From Lysobacteraceae bacterium (lineage in GTDB: Bacteria; Pseudomonadota; Gammaproteobacteria; Xanthomonadales; Xanthomonadaceae), in assembly GCA_004173415.1 (NCBI GenBank), contig SEHC01000106.1:1-6733 (forward strand): DNA of 6,733 nucleotides, written 5' to 3'. Below the pieces are notes generated by a model, which did not search any database, was not told the DNA's origin, and saw only the letters and a list, made by a program, of their open reading frames with translations. Made by a program: the position numbers and the translations under genes. Every line of letters starts with the position of its first letter. Within the stretch, counting starts at the first letter, position 1. Positions 1-6,733 of the stretch are shown here, in pieces.

Positions 1-290
1 ATCCGGGCGATGTCGGGCTCGGACATGATCAGGTTGAGGAAGCGCACCATCGCCGCCTCCGAATCGATCAGGCCTTCGTCCATGTTGACGTCGAGGATCT
101 GCGCGCCGTTGGCGACCTGTTGGCGCGCCACCTCGACCGCTTCCTCGAAACGCCCTTCCTTGATCAGCTTCTTGAACTGCGCGCTGCCGGTGACGTTGGT
201 GCGTTCGCCGACGTTGATGAACAACAGGTCCGGGGTGATGACCAGAGGTTCCAGGCCGGACAGGCGCGTGTGGCGGGTCTGCGCACTCAT
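1..290 (-). CDS. metH: Methionine synthase, pterin-binding and later domains (MetH2), N-terminal part only
   Basis: Partial gene: starts at ATG 290 and runs off the left edge after 96 codons. The translation opens MSAQTRHTRL and continues into the start of the methyltetrahydrofolate-binding domain of cobalamin-dependent methionine synthase: RLSGLEPL at residues 9-16, NVGERTNVTGS at 26-36, VARQQV at 54-59, DVNMDEG at 67-73, and a last visible EPDIAR. In one-piece MetH these motifs sit just after the homocysteine domain; here they begin a separate protein. The expected further domains (rest of the pterin barrel, B12 cap and Rossmann domains, reactivation domain) lie outside the window and cannot be confirmed. 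The family transfers the methyl group of 5-methyltetrahydrofolate via cobalamin to homocysteine, in the cytoplasm. The start codon overlaps the stop of metH1 (ATGA, 287-290); only a weak purine-rich stretch precedes it, so translational coupling to metH1 is likely. Identity is sure from the motifs; extent is not. Confidence 0.93.
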   Translation of the reverse strand, partial: MSAQTRHTRLSGLEPLVITPDLLFINVGERTNVTGSAQFKKLIKEGRFEEAVEVARQQVANGAQILDVNMDEGLIDSEAAMVRFLNLIMSEPDIAR

Positions 291-1399
291 GCCGCGTCCG
301 CCAGTGCCGCGGCGGCAGGCAGCCTGCGCGGGGCGATCCCGGCCACCGCCTCGGCGATCGCCCGGATATGCGCGGGCGTGGTCCCGCAGCAGCCGCCGAC
401 CAGGTTGAGCAGGCCGGAGCGGGCGAACTCCCGAAGGGTCTCCGCCATCTCCTCCGGGGTCTCGTCGTATTCGCCGAACGCATTGGGCAAACCGGCGTTC
501 GGGTGGGCGCTGACGTAGCCGTCGGCGACCCGGGCCAGGGTCTCGACATGCTGGCGCAGGTCCTTGGCGCCGAGGGCGCAGTTCAGCCCCACCGACAGCG
601 GCCTGCCATGGGCGACCGACGCGTAGAACGCCTCGGCGGTCTGCCCGGACAGGGTGCGTCCGGAAGCATCGGTGATCGTGCCGGAGATCATCACCGGCAG
701 GCGACCGTGGCGCCCCTCGAACACTTCCTCGATCGCGTACAGCGCCGCCTTGGCGTTGAGCGTGTCGAAGATCGTCTCGACCATGATCGTGTCGGCGCCG
801 CCGTCGATCAGGCCTTCGATCGCCTCCCTGTAGGTCGCGCGCAGTTCGTCGAAGTTGGTGTTGCGGAAGCCGGGATCGTTGACGTCCGGGCTGATCGAGG
901 CGGTGCGGCTGGTCGGCCCGAGCACGCCGATCACGAAGCGCGGCTTGCCCGGGACCCTGGCTTCGATGGCGTCGCAGCAGGCCCGGGCGATGCGCGCGCC
1001 TTCCCGGTTCAACTCGTAGACCAGGTGCTCGAGGTGGTAGTCGGCCTGGCTGATCGAGGTCGCGTTGAAGGTGTTGGTCTCGATCAGGTCGGCGCCGGCC
1101 TCGAGGTATTCGGTGTGCACGTTGGCGATGACTTCCGGCTTGCTCAGCAGCAGCAGGTCGTTGTTGCCCTTGAGGTCGTGGCCCTTCGATTCGTCCGCCG
1201 TGGCATGGCCGCAGCGCCCGTCGTGCACGTGGGCACTGTCGTAGCCATCGGCGAAGCGGGTGCCGCGATAGTCGGCTTCCTCGAAGCGGTGGCGCTGGAT
1301 CATCGTGCCCATTGCGCCGTCGATGATCAGGATGCGTTCGGACAGCGCCTGCTGCAGCGCATGGACGCGGTCGGGATTCAACCACGGCAGGTGGTTCAT
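287..1399 (-). CDS. Methionine synthase homocysteine-binding domain protein (MetH1)
   Basis: A 370-residue homocysteine S-methyltransferase domain that closely resembles the N-terminal module of cobalamin-dependent methionine synthase. Motifs in order: DGAMGTMIQ (27-35), DLKGNNDLL (75-83), ETNTFNAT (107-114), GVLGPTSRTASISPDVNDP (158-176), ETIFDTLNAKAA (208-219), MISGTITDASGRTLSGQT (237-254), GLNCALG (271-277), SAHPNAGLPNAFGEYD (297-312) and GGCCGTTP (335-342). The three expected zinc-thiolate ligands that hold homocysteine are present: Cys274, Cys337, Cys338. The protein ends soon after APRRLP, where one-piece MetH enters the linker to the pterin domain, so it must act with the product of the next gene (inference). 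An oddity is a segment of about 20 extra residues at 52-74 carrying several His and one Cys. ATG 1399 is chosen because it overlaps the regulator's stop (ATGA) and has GGAG at 1407-1410, 7 nt upstream. A stand-alone enzyme of the MmuM/BhmT type is less likely given the MetH-specific motifs and the neighbouring metH2. Confidence 0.95.
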   Translation of the reverse strand: MNHLPWLNPDRVHALQQALSERILIIDGAMGTMIQRHRFEEADYRGTRFADGYDSAHVHDGRCGHATADESKGHDLKGNNDLLLLSKPEVIANVHTEYLEAGADLIETNTFNATSISQADYHLEHLVYELNREGARIARACCDAIEARVPGKPRFVIGVLGPTSRTASISPDVNDPGFRNTNFDELRATYREAIEGLIDGGADTIMVETIFDTLNAKAALYAIEEVFEGRHGRLPVMISGTITDASGRTLSGQTAEAFYASVAHGRPLSVGLNCALGAKDLRQHVETLARVADGYVSAHPNAGLPNAFGEYDETPEEMAETLREFARSGLLNLVGGCCGTTPAHIRAIAEAVAGIAPRRLPAAAALADAA

Positions 1400-2325
1400 G
1401 GCTTTACTCCGATGAGTGAGAGCACCTCGAAATGCGGCGGGCGCCGTTCGCGGGTGACGGTGCCGAGGTTGGACACCTGCAAGCCGGCTTTCTCGGCGTA
1501 CTTGCGCAACTCCTTGTCGCTGAAGCCGAGGTTCTGGTGGCCGTAGGCCTGCACCGCGGCCTGGTGTTCGTGCCGGGCCAGGCTGCTGAGCAGCAGGCGC
1601 CCGCCACGGCGCATGACCCGGGCTGCCTCGGCCACCGCCTGCGGCGGCTTGGCCGAATAGGTCAGGGCGTGCATCAGCACCACCAGGTCGAAGCTCTGGT
1701 CGGCGAAGGGCAGGGCGTGCATGTCGCCTTCCCGAACTTCCACGTTGGGGAAACGCCGCAGCCGTTCGCCGGCGGCGGCGACCACGCGGGCGCTCGTGTC
1801 CACGCAGACGTAGCGCTTGGCGTGCGGGGACAATAGTTCGGCCAGTACGCCGTCGCCGGAGGCGATGTCCAGCACATCGCCGGTTTCCAGCAGCGGCAGC
1901 GCCGTGCGCGCCAGCGCCTCCCAGGTGCGGCCGGGCGAATAATGGCGCTCCATGTCGCCGGCCACGCTGTCGGCCCAGTTCTGCTCGGCCGCGCGGGTGG
2001 CCAGCACCAGCGGCACCCGTTCGGCGTCCTGGCGCAGCAGCGGGTCATCGCTGCCCTGGCGCAGGCTTCGCCACAGTTCGCGCTGGGCGCTGTCCAGGTT
2101 GTCCTCGTCGAAGCGGTAATAGGCCGAGACCCCGGCGCGCCGGTCGCGGACCAGGCCGGCTTCCTTGAGCTTGGCCAGGTGGGTGGAGACGCGCGGCTGG
2201 GCCAGCTGGGTGATGGAGGAAAGTTCGGCCACGGTAAGTTCTTCGGAGGACAGCAGGAGCAGCAACCGCACCCGGGTGGCGTCGGCGAACACCTTGAGCC
2301 GGGTCGACCAGGCTTCCAGATCCAT
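1396..2325 (-). CDS. sahR: SahR-like ArsR-family regulator fused to a SAM/SAH-binding methyltransferase domain
   Basis: A 309-residue two-domain protein. Residues 1-85 form an ArsR-type winged helix: LKVFADATRVRLLLLL (10-25), then the helix-turn-helix TVAELSSITQ...RVSTHLAKLKEAGLV (31-59) and a wing with YYRFD (69-73). The metal-binding ELCVCD-type motif of ArsR/SmtB is absent: the matching stretch is ELTVAELS, and the only cysteine is Cys174, in the other domain. Residues about 130-309 are a class I methyltransferase fold: motif I VLDIASGDG (151-159), acidic VCVDTS (173-178), GDMHALPF (200-207), FDLVVLMHAL (212-221) and RVMRRGGRLLLSS (236-248). This is the published architecture of SahR, a repressor of SAM-cycle genes in Proteobacteria that binds S-adenosylhomocysteine and is then released from DNA. 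Position as first gene of a metH operon, overlapping metH1 by ATGA, supports that role, and a dyad operator lies over its own promoter. AGGAAG lies 5 nt before ATG 2325. An active methyltransferase cannot be excluded from sequence alone. Confidence 0.88.
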   Translation of the reverse strand: MDLEAWSTRLKVFADATRVRLLLLLSSEELTVAELSSITQLAQPRVSTHLAKLKEAGLVRDRRAGVSAYYRFDEDNLDSAQRELWRSLRQGSDDPLLRQDAERVPLVLATRAAEQNWADSVAGDMERHYSPGRTWEALARTALPLLETGDVLDIASGDGVLAELLSPHAKRYVCVDTSARVVAAAGERLRRFPNVEVREGDMHALPFADQSFDLVVLMHALTYSAKPPQAVAEAARVMRRGGRLLLSSLARHEHQAAVQAYGHQNLGFSDKELRKYAEKAGLQVSNLGTVTRERRPPHFEVLSLIGVKP

Positions 2326-2355
2326 AATATCTTCCTATCGCGATATAAAGATATT
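2326..2355. promoter_or_regulatory. Nested 30-bp dyad, predicted SahR operator
   Basis: Outer arms AATATCTT (2326-2333) and AAGATATT (2348-2355) are a perfect 8-bp inverted repeat. The inner palindrome TATCGCGATA (2336-2345) is perfect and has the same centre, between 2340 and 2341. Over 30 bp, 13 of 15 position pairs are complementary; only the pairs 2334/2347 and 2335/2346 fail. The element is AT-rich in very GC-rich surroundings. It covers the last bases of the regulator's predicted -10 box, the likely transcription start and the AGGAAG ribosome binding site, and it ends next to the start codon, so a bound repressor would block initiation. ArsR-family repressors bind such dyads; assignment to SahR is inferred from the adjacent gene. 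Confidence 0.75.
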
Positions 2356-2381
2356 GTCGGCGTGCTTGGGGTCGCGGTCAA
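2353..2381 (-). promoter_or_regulatory. Predicted sigma70 promoter of sahR-metH1-metH2
   Basis: Read on the minus strand, TTGACC (2376-2381) as -35 and GACAAT (2353-2358) as -10 are separated by 17 bp. The -35 matches consensus at 5 of 6 positions and the -10 at 4 of 6. A start about 7 nt downstream would fall near 2346, inside the dyad, leaving a leader of only about 20 nt. That leader is too short for a cobalamin or SAM riboswitch, so control is most likely by the repressor. The positions are read directly; promoter activity is inferred. Confidence 0.6.
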
Positions 2382-2383
2382 GC

Positions 2384-2399
2384 TGCGTACGTATGCGTA
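2384..2399. repeat. Two TGCGTA direct repeats one helical turn apart
   Basis: TGCGTA occurs at 2384-2389 and again at 2394-2399, a 10-bp period, with the palindrome TACGTA (2388-2393) between and overlapping. It lies just upstream of the predicted -10 of the acyl-CoA dehydrogenase gene, where a weak -35 would be expected. It may be an activator or repressor site, or chance; no known factor is recognised. Confidence 0.3.
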
Positions 2400-2409
2400 G
2401 GGTGGCCGG

Positions 2410-2415
2410 TACAAT
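2410..2415 (+). promoter_or_regulatory. Candidate -10 box for the acyl-CoA dehydrogenase gene
   Basis: TACAAT matches the TATAAT consensus at 5 of 6 positions and lies 35 nt before the GTG start. No good TTGACA-like box is found 16-18 bp upstream (the 17-bp-spaced hexamer at 2387-2392 is GTACGT), so the promoter may need an activator. It is about 55 bp from the SahR-like dyad, and shared control is not evident. Confidence 0.4.
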
Positions 2416-2450
2416 GCCCCCGACACCGCATTTGAACGAAGGGGTTTGCC

Positions 2451-3599
<1,149 letters not shown>

Positions 3600-3614
3600 G
3601 CGGGCGGGCAATCC

Positions 3615-3643
3615 ACGGGCGCCGTCCGCCGGGCGGCGTCCGT
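3615..3643 (+). terminator. Strong hairpin after the acyl-CoA dehydrogenase gene, possible terminator
   Basis: ACGGGCGCCG (3615-3624) pairs with CGGCGTCCGT (3634-3643) over 10 bp with one G-T wobble and a 9-nt loop, starting 16 nt after the stop codon. No T-run follows, so it is not a classical intrinsic terminator. It could end transcription with Rho or protect the 3' end of the mRNA. Confidence 0.4.
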
Positions 3644-3735
3644 TCCGCGTCCCGTGATCCATTCGTTCGGGCGCGCGCGTTGCCTAGCCTTGTTCCCCCC
3701 TCTTTGGTAATGGGACGGGCTGGCGCCTGGTCCGC

Positions 3736-3741
3736 TACAGT
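3736..3741 (+). promoter_or_regulatory. Weak candidate -10 box for the DUF885 lipoprotein gene
   Basis: TACAGT (4 of 6 matches to consensus) lies 45 nt before ATG 3787. No convincing -35 is seen at the right distance (GGACGG at 3713-3718). The gene probably has its own promoter, since a hairpin and 187 bp separate it from the gene upstream, but this site is only a candidate. Confidence 0.25.
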
Positions 3742-3786
3742 CTGCCGATGCGGGGGGCCGTCTCCCGTTTCCCAACGGAGAACCCG

Positions 3787-5673
3787 ATGCGTAGAACCCT
3801 GATCGCCTGTGCCCTCGTGCTGGCCCTGACCGCCTGCGACCGTGCCGCTTCGCCCGCGACGGGTGCGGCCGCGACCCCCGCCGTGGCGGTCTCGCAGGCC
3901 GCCATCAAGGCCGAGACCGGGCGCCTCAACCAGTGGTTCGAGAAGAAGTACGAGGAGCAACTGCGGTTCAGCCCGGTGCAGCTGACCTTCCAGGGCCGCA
4001 AGGACCTGTACGACCAGCTCGACGACCTGTCGGAGAAAGCGCAGCTGGACCAGGTGGCGTGGCAGAAGGCCAGCGTCGAGGAGATGGAGAAGAACTTCGA
4101 CTACGCCAAGCTGGCCGAAGAGGGCAAGTTCTCCTACGACCTGTGGAAGCTGCAGTACGAGAATGCGCGCGACGGCCTGGCGTTCATGGCCGATGGCTAT
4201 GCGTTCGAGCAGATGAACGGCGCGCAGAGTTTCCTGCCCACCCTGCTGATCGGCTTCCACAAGGTGGACGAGGAATCCGACTACACGGCGTATGTTTCGC
4301 GCCTCAAGGCGAGTGCGCGCGCGTTCGACCAGTTGCTGGAGCGTGCGCGGAAATCGGCAGGGCAGGGCGTGCGTCCGCCCAGGTTCGCCTATGAAGGCGT
4401 GATCGACCAGTCGCGCAAGGTCATCGCCGGCGCGCCGTTCTCGCCGGGCAAGGACTCGGCGATCTGGGCCGATGCCCAGGCCAAGGCCGATGCGCTGGTC
4501 AAGGGCGGCAAGATCGACGCCGCCCGCGCGAGCGCGCTGAAGGAAGAGGCGCGCAAGGCGTTGCTGGAGCAGTTCAAGCCGGCGTACGAACGCGTGATCG
4601 CCTGGTGCGAGGAGGAATTGCCGAAGGCCGCCGTCAACGCCACCGGCGTGGGCGCGACCCATCCCAACGGCAAGGCGTACTACGAGTACCAGCTGCGGCA
4701 GATGACCACCACCGACCTGACCGCCGAGCAGATCCATGCGCTGGGCCTGAAGGAAGTGGAGCGGATCAAGGGCGAGATGACCGCGCTCAAGGACGAAGTG
4801 GGCTTCAAGGGCGACCTGGACGCGTTCTTCGGCTTCATCGACAGCGACCCGCAGTTCAACTTCCCCGATACGGATGCCGGCCGCCAGGCCTACATCGACG
4901 CGGCGACCAAGGCCATCGCCAATATCAAGAAGGAACTGCCCAACTATTTCGGCCTGTTGCCGAAGGCGGACCTGGAGGTCAAGCGCGTGGAAGCGTTCCG
5001 TGAGCAGGACGGCGCCGCCCAGCACTACTTCCCGGGTACGCCGGACGGCTCGCGCCCGGGCGTCTACTACGCGCATCTGTCGGACATGAAGGCGATGCCG
5101 AAGCCGGAACTTGAGGTCATCGCCTACCACGAAGGCCTGCCCGGCCATCACATGCAGATCTCGATCGCGCAGGAACTGACCGGCGTGCCCAAGTTCCGCA
5201 CCCAGGCCGGCTTCACCGCGTACTCCGAAGGCTGGGGCCTGTATTCGGAATGGCTGGCCAGGGAAATGCCCAACACCTACCAGGATCCGTATTCCCGGTT
5301 CGGCCGGCTGAGTTCGGAAATGTGGCGCGCGATCCGGCTGGTGGTGGATACCGGCCTGCACGCCAAGGGCTGGACCGAGCAGCAGGCGGTGGAGTACTTC
5401 GACGCCAACAGCGCGGTGCCGTTGACCGCGATCAAGTCCGAGGTGCAGCGCTACCTGATCATGCCGGGCCAGGCCACTGCCTACAAGGTGGGCATGATCC
5501 GCATCCAGGAACTGCGCAGGAAGGCCGAAACCGAACTGGGCGACCGCTTCGACATCAAGGGCTTCCACGATACCGTGCTGGGCGGCGGCGCACTGCCGCT
5601 GACCCTGCTGGAAAAGCGCGTGGACCAGTGGATCGCCGCACGCAAGGCGCAGCCCGCGGCCGCGGCGAAGTAA
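3787..5673 (+). CDS. DUF885 family lipoprotein, predicted zinc metallopeptidase
   Basis: A 628-residue DUF885 family protein. The N-terminus is a lipoprotein signal: MRRT, then a hydrophobic stretch ending in lipobox LTAC with Cys17 as the lipidated residue, followed by an Ala/Thr/Pro-rich linker to about residue 38. The protein should therefore be anchored in the envelope. The catalytic site has His448-Glu449 and His454-His455 in YHEGLPGHHMQ, with Glu481 in SEGWGLYSEWLA as likely further zinc ligand. DUF885 members are placed among gluzin-like metallopeptidases; the substrate here is unknown. The C-terminus ends in a short Ala-rich tail. ATG 3787 is preferred over in-frame ATG 3748 because GGAG (3777-3780) is 6 nt upstream and only this start puts the signal peptide at the N-terminus; the longer form adds 13 residues with no role. 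It is transcribed towards the M28 peptidase gene, with a shared terminator between. Confidence 0.88.
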   Translation: MRRTLIACALVLALTACDRAASPATGAAATPAVAVSQAAIKAETGRLNQWFEKKYEEQLRFSPVQLTFQGRKDLYDQLDDLSEKAQLDQVAWQKASVEEMEKNFDYAKLAEEGKFSYDLWKLQYENARDGLAFMADGYAFEQMNGAQSFLPTLLIGFHKVDEESDYTAYVSRLKASARAFDQLLERARKSAGQGVRPPRFAYEGVIDQSRKVIAGAPFSPGKDSAIWADAQAKADALVKGGKIDAARASALKEEARKALLEQFKPAYERVIAWCEEELPKAAVNATGVGATHPNGKAYYEYQLRQMTTTDLTAEQIHALGLKEVERIKGEMTALKDEVGFKGDLDAFFGFIDSDPQFNFPDTDAGRQAYIDAATKAIANIKKELPNYFGLLPKADLEVKRVEAFREQDGAAQHYFPGTPDGSRPGVYYAHLSDMKAMPKPELEVIAYHEGLPGHHMQISIAQELTGVPKFRTQAGFTAYSEGWGLYSEWLAREMPNTYQDPYSRFGRLSSEMWRAIRLVVDTGLHAKGWTEQQAVEYFDANSAVPLTAIKSEVQRYLIMPGQATAYKVGMIRIQELRRKAETELGDRFDIKGFHDTVLGGGALPLTLLEKRVDQWIAARKAQPAAAAK

Positions 5674-5707
5674 CGCCGGCGAATCCGCGGCAACCGCTGC
5701 AAGCAGA

Positions 5708-5738
5708 GGAAAACCCCCGGCCAGCCCGGGGTTTTTCC
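5708..5738. terminator. Bidirectional intrinsic terminator between convergent genes
   Basis: CCCCGG (5715-5720) pairs with CCGGGG (5726-5731) around a 5-nt loop. After one mismatch, GGAAAA (5708-5713) pairs with TTTTCC (5733-5738). The plus strand ends in TTTTT (5732-5736), and the A-run at 5710-5713 gives TTTT on the minus strand, so it works for both the DUF885 gene and the M28 peptidase gene. The rest of the spacer (5674-5707 and 5739-5770) shows nothing notable. Confidence 0.9.
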
Positions 5739-5770
5739 GTTGTGCGCCGGCCCCGCTTCAGCGAGTCGCG

Positions 5771-6733
5771 TCAATGTGTCCGGTCAGCGTGTGCGTCAGC
5801 GGGCGCGAAGCGGTCGCCGAAGAAGTCGCCCTTGTTCCAGCGCGGTCGCTCGGCCTGGTCGCCGGCCAGCGCGCCGATACGCGCGTTCAACTGGGCCAGG
5901 CGCGCGGCGTCCTCGTACTGGATCGGCTGGGAAACATCGTCGCAGGGCTGGTGGTAGCACTGGCGCAGGAAGCTTTCCATCGCGTCCTTCGGGCTGCGCC
6001 CGCCAGCGGTCGCCGGCTGGATGCCGCCATCGAGGTACACGGCGGGGATGCCTTCGCGGACGAACGCATACTGGTCGCTGCGCACGAACACCACTTCCTC
6101 GGGGAAAGGGTCAGGCGACAGGCCCAGGCCGAGTGCGCCGGCGGCCTGGTCGAGGGTGGATTTCAGGGTCGAATGCTCGATCCCGATCGGCACCACGTCC
6201 TTGCTCGGCGCCAGCAGCACCGGCATGTCCATGTTGATGTTGGCGACGAGGTCGGCCCTGGGCACGGTCGGGTGGCTGGCGAACCAGGTGGCGCCGAGCA
6301 GGCCTTTCTCCTCGGCGGTCAGGGCGATGAACAGCAGCGAGCGTCGTGGCCTCGACTTGGCCTTGGCCAGCTCCCGGGCGGCTTCGAGCATGATCGACAC
6401 CCCCAGCGCGTTGTCCAGGGCGCCGTTGTAGATGCGGTCGCCATTGACCGGGGCACCGATGCCGATGTGGTCGAGGTGGGCGGTGTAGGCGATGTACTCG
6501 CGGGCGAGGGCCGCGTCGCTGCCGGGGAGGCGCGCGACGACATTGCGCGATTGCGCCGGCTCGATGCGGGTTCGTCCGGCGAGGGTCAAGGTGCCGGGCA
6601 GGTCGAACGCCTTCAGCTTGTCTTCGCCGGCCAGCTTGAACAGCGCCTCGGCTTCCTGGCCGCTGCCGGCGAACAGCAGCCGGGCGGCGTCCGCGCTGAT
6701 CGAGGCACTGGCCCTGAGTCGCGGGAAGGTGTC
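5771..6733 (-). CDS. M28 family zinc aminopeptidase, C-terminal part (N-terminus outside window)
   Basis: The open frame enters from the right edge and gives 320 residues before TGA at 5771-5773; no start is visible. A TTG at 6589 is internal and is not taken as the start, because the frame continues upstream with protein-like sequence. The M28 two-zinc site is complete: His86-Leu-Asp88 (TAHLDH), Asp107 (NGALDNALG), Glu141-Glu142 (TAEEKG), Asp169 (NINMDMP) and His261 (CYHQPCDD), numbered from the first visible codon. In the family Glu141 would be the general base, while Asp107 bridges the zincs. Two cysteines flank the last ligand (Cys259, Cys264) and may form a disulfide, fitting an exported protein. 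Residues 1-60 may be the end of an inserted PA (protease-associated) domain, but too little is visible to be sure. A charged tail of about 25 residues (from RPRWNKGDFFGDRF) ends the protein. Peptide substrate is unknown. Signal peptide and promoter lie outside the window. Confidence 0.9.
   Translation of the reverse strand, partial: DTFPRLRASASISADAARLLFAGSGQEAEALFKLAGEDKLKAFDLPGTLTLAGRTRIEPAQSRNVVARLPGSDAALAREYIAYTAHLDHIGIGAPVNGDRIYNGALDNALGVSIMLEAARELAKAKSRPRRSLLFIALTAEEKGLLGATWFASHPTVPRADLVANINMDMPVLLAPSKDVVPIGIEHSTLKSTLDQAAGALGLGLSPDPFPEEVVFVRSDQYAFVREGIPAVYLDGGIQPATAGGRSPKDAMESFLRQCYHQPCDDVSQPIQYEDAARLAQLNARIGALAGDQAERPRWNKGDFFGDRFAPADAHADRTH

Noticed and set aside
287..290. The metH break as a frameshift pseudogene
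   Set aside because: Each half has its own start and stop, the domains on both sides are intact, and the junction is a regular ATGA overlap in a linker.
368..1546. A 392-codon open frame on the plus strand antisense to metH1
   Set aside because: It is the mirror of a strongly conserved enzyme gene and shows no family motifs or ribosome binding site.
2326..2400. A cobalamin or SAM riboswitch in front of the metH operon
   Set aside because: The predicted leader is only about 20 nt, and no B12-box or SAM-box-like fold is seen before the first gene; the dyad operator accounts for control.
3748..3786. A longer N-terminus of the DUF885 protein from ATG 3748
   Set aside because: It would bury the lipoprotein signal peptide 13 residues in, and the ribosome binding site GGAG is placed for ATG 3787.
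5771..6589. A complete 272-residue peptidase starting at TTG 6589
   Set aside because: The same frame stays open to the window edge with plausible coding sequence, so this codon is internal and the gene is partial.

Overview
The window is GC-rich chromosomal DNA. High GC at third codon positions leaves long antisense shadow frames over the real genes. The gene content suggests a gammaproteobacterium of the Xanthomonadaceae/Lysobacteraceae type: a two-piece MetH, an ArsR-methyltransferase regulator of the SAM cycle next to it, and DUF885 and M28 exported metallopeptidases. That assignment is inference from gene content; no marker gene is present. It reads as ordinary core chromosome, with no insertion sequence, phage gene, tRNA, rRNA or CRISPR array.

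Left part (1-2325, minus strand) is a tightly packed operon read right to left: sahR-like regulator, metH1 (homocysteine S-methyltransferase domain), metH2 (start of the remaining methionine synthase, running off the left edge). Both junctions are 4-base ATGA overlaps. The regulator has an ArsR-type winged helix joined to a SAM/SAH-binding methyltransferase fold, the architecture of SahR, described as a repressor of SAM-cycle genes that is released by S-adenosylhomocysteine. In front of it lies a 30-bp nested dyad (13 of 15 base pairs symmetric) that overlaps the predicted -10 box, transcription start and ribosome binding site. The simplest model is autoregulation of sahR-metH1-metH2: when SAH accumulates, the repressor leaves and methionine synthase is made to recycle homocysteine.

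Middle part (2326-3786): a 125-bp divergent intergenic region, then a stand-alone acyl-CoA dehydrogenase gene (plus strand, GTG start) with intact FAD and catalytic signatures, then a 187-bp spacer with a strong hairpin and a weak promoter.

Right part (3787-6733): a DUF885 family lipoprotein, predicted zinc metallopeptidase (plus strand), faces a partial M28 family aminopeptidase (minus strand, N-terminus beyond the right edge). They share a clear bidirectional intrinsic terminator at 5708-5738.

The most notable items are the operator/promoter architecture of the SAM-cycle operon, the clean split of MetH in its interdomain linker, and a His/Cys-containing insertion in the MetH homocysteine domain. 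No wholly new system is evident.
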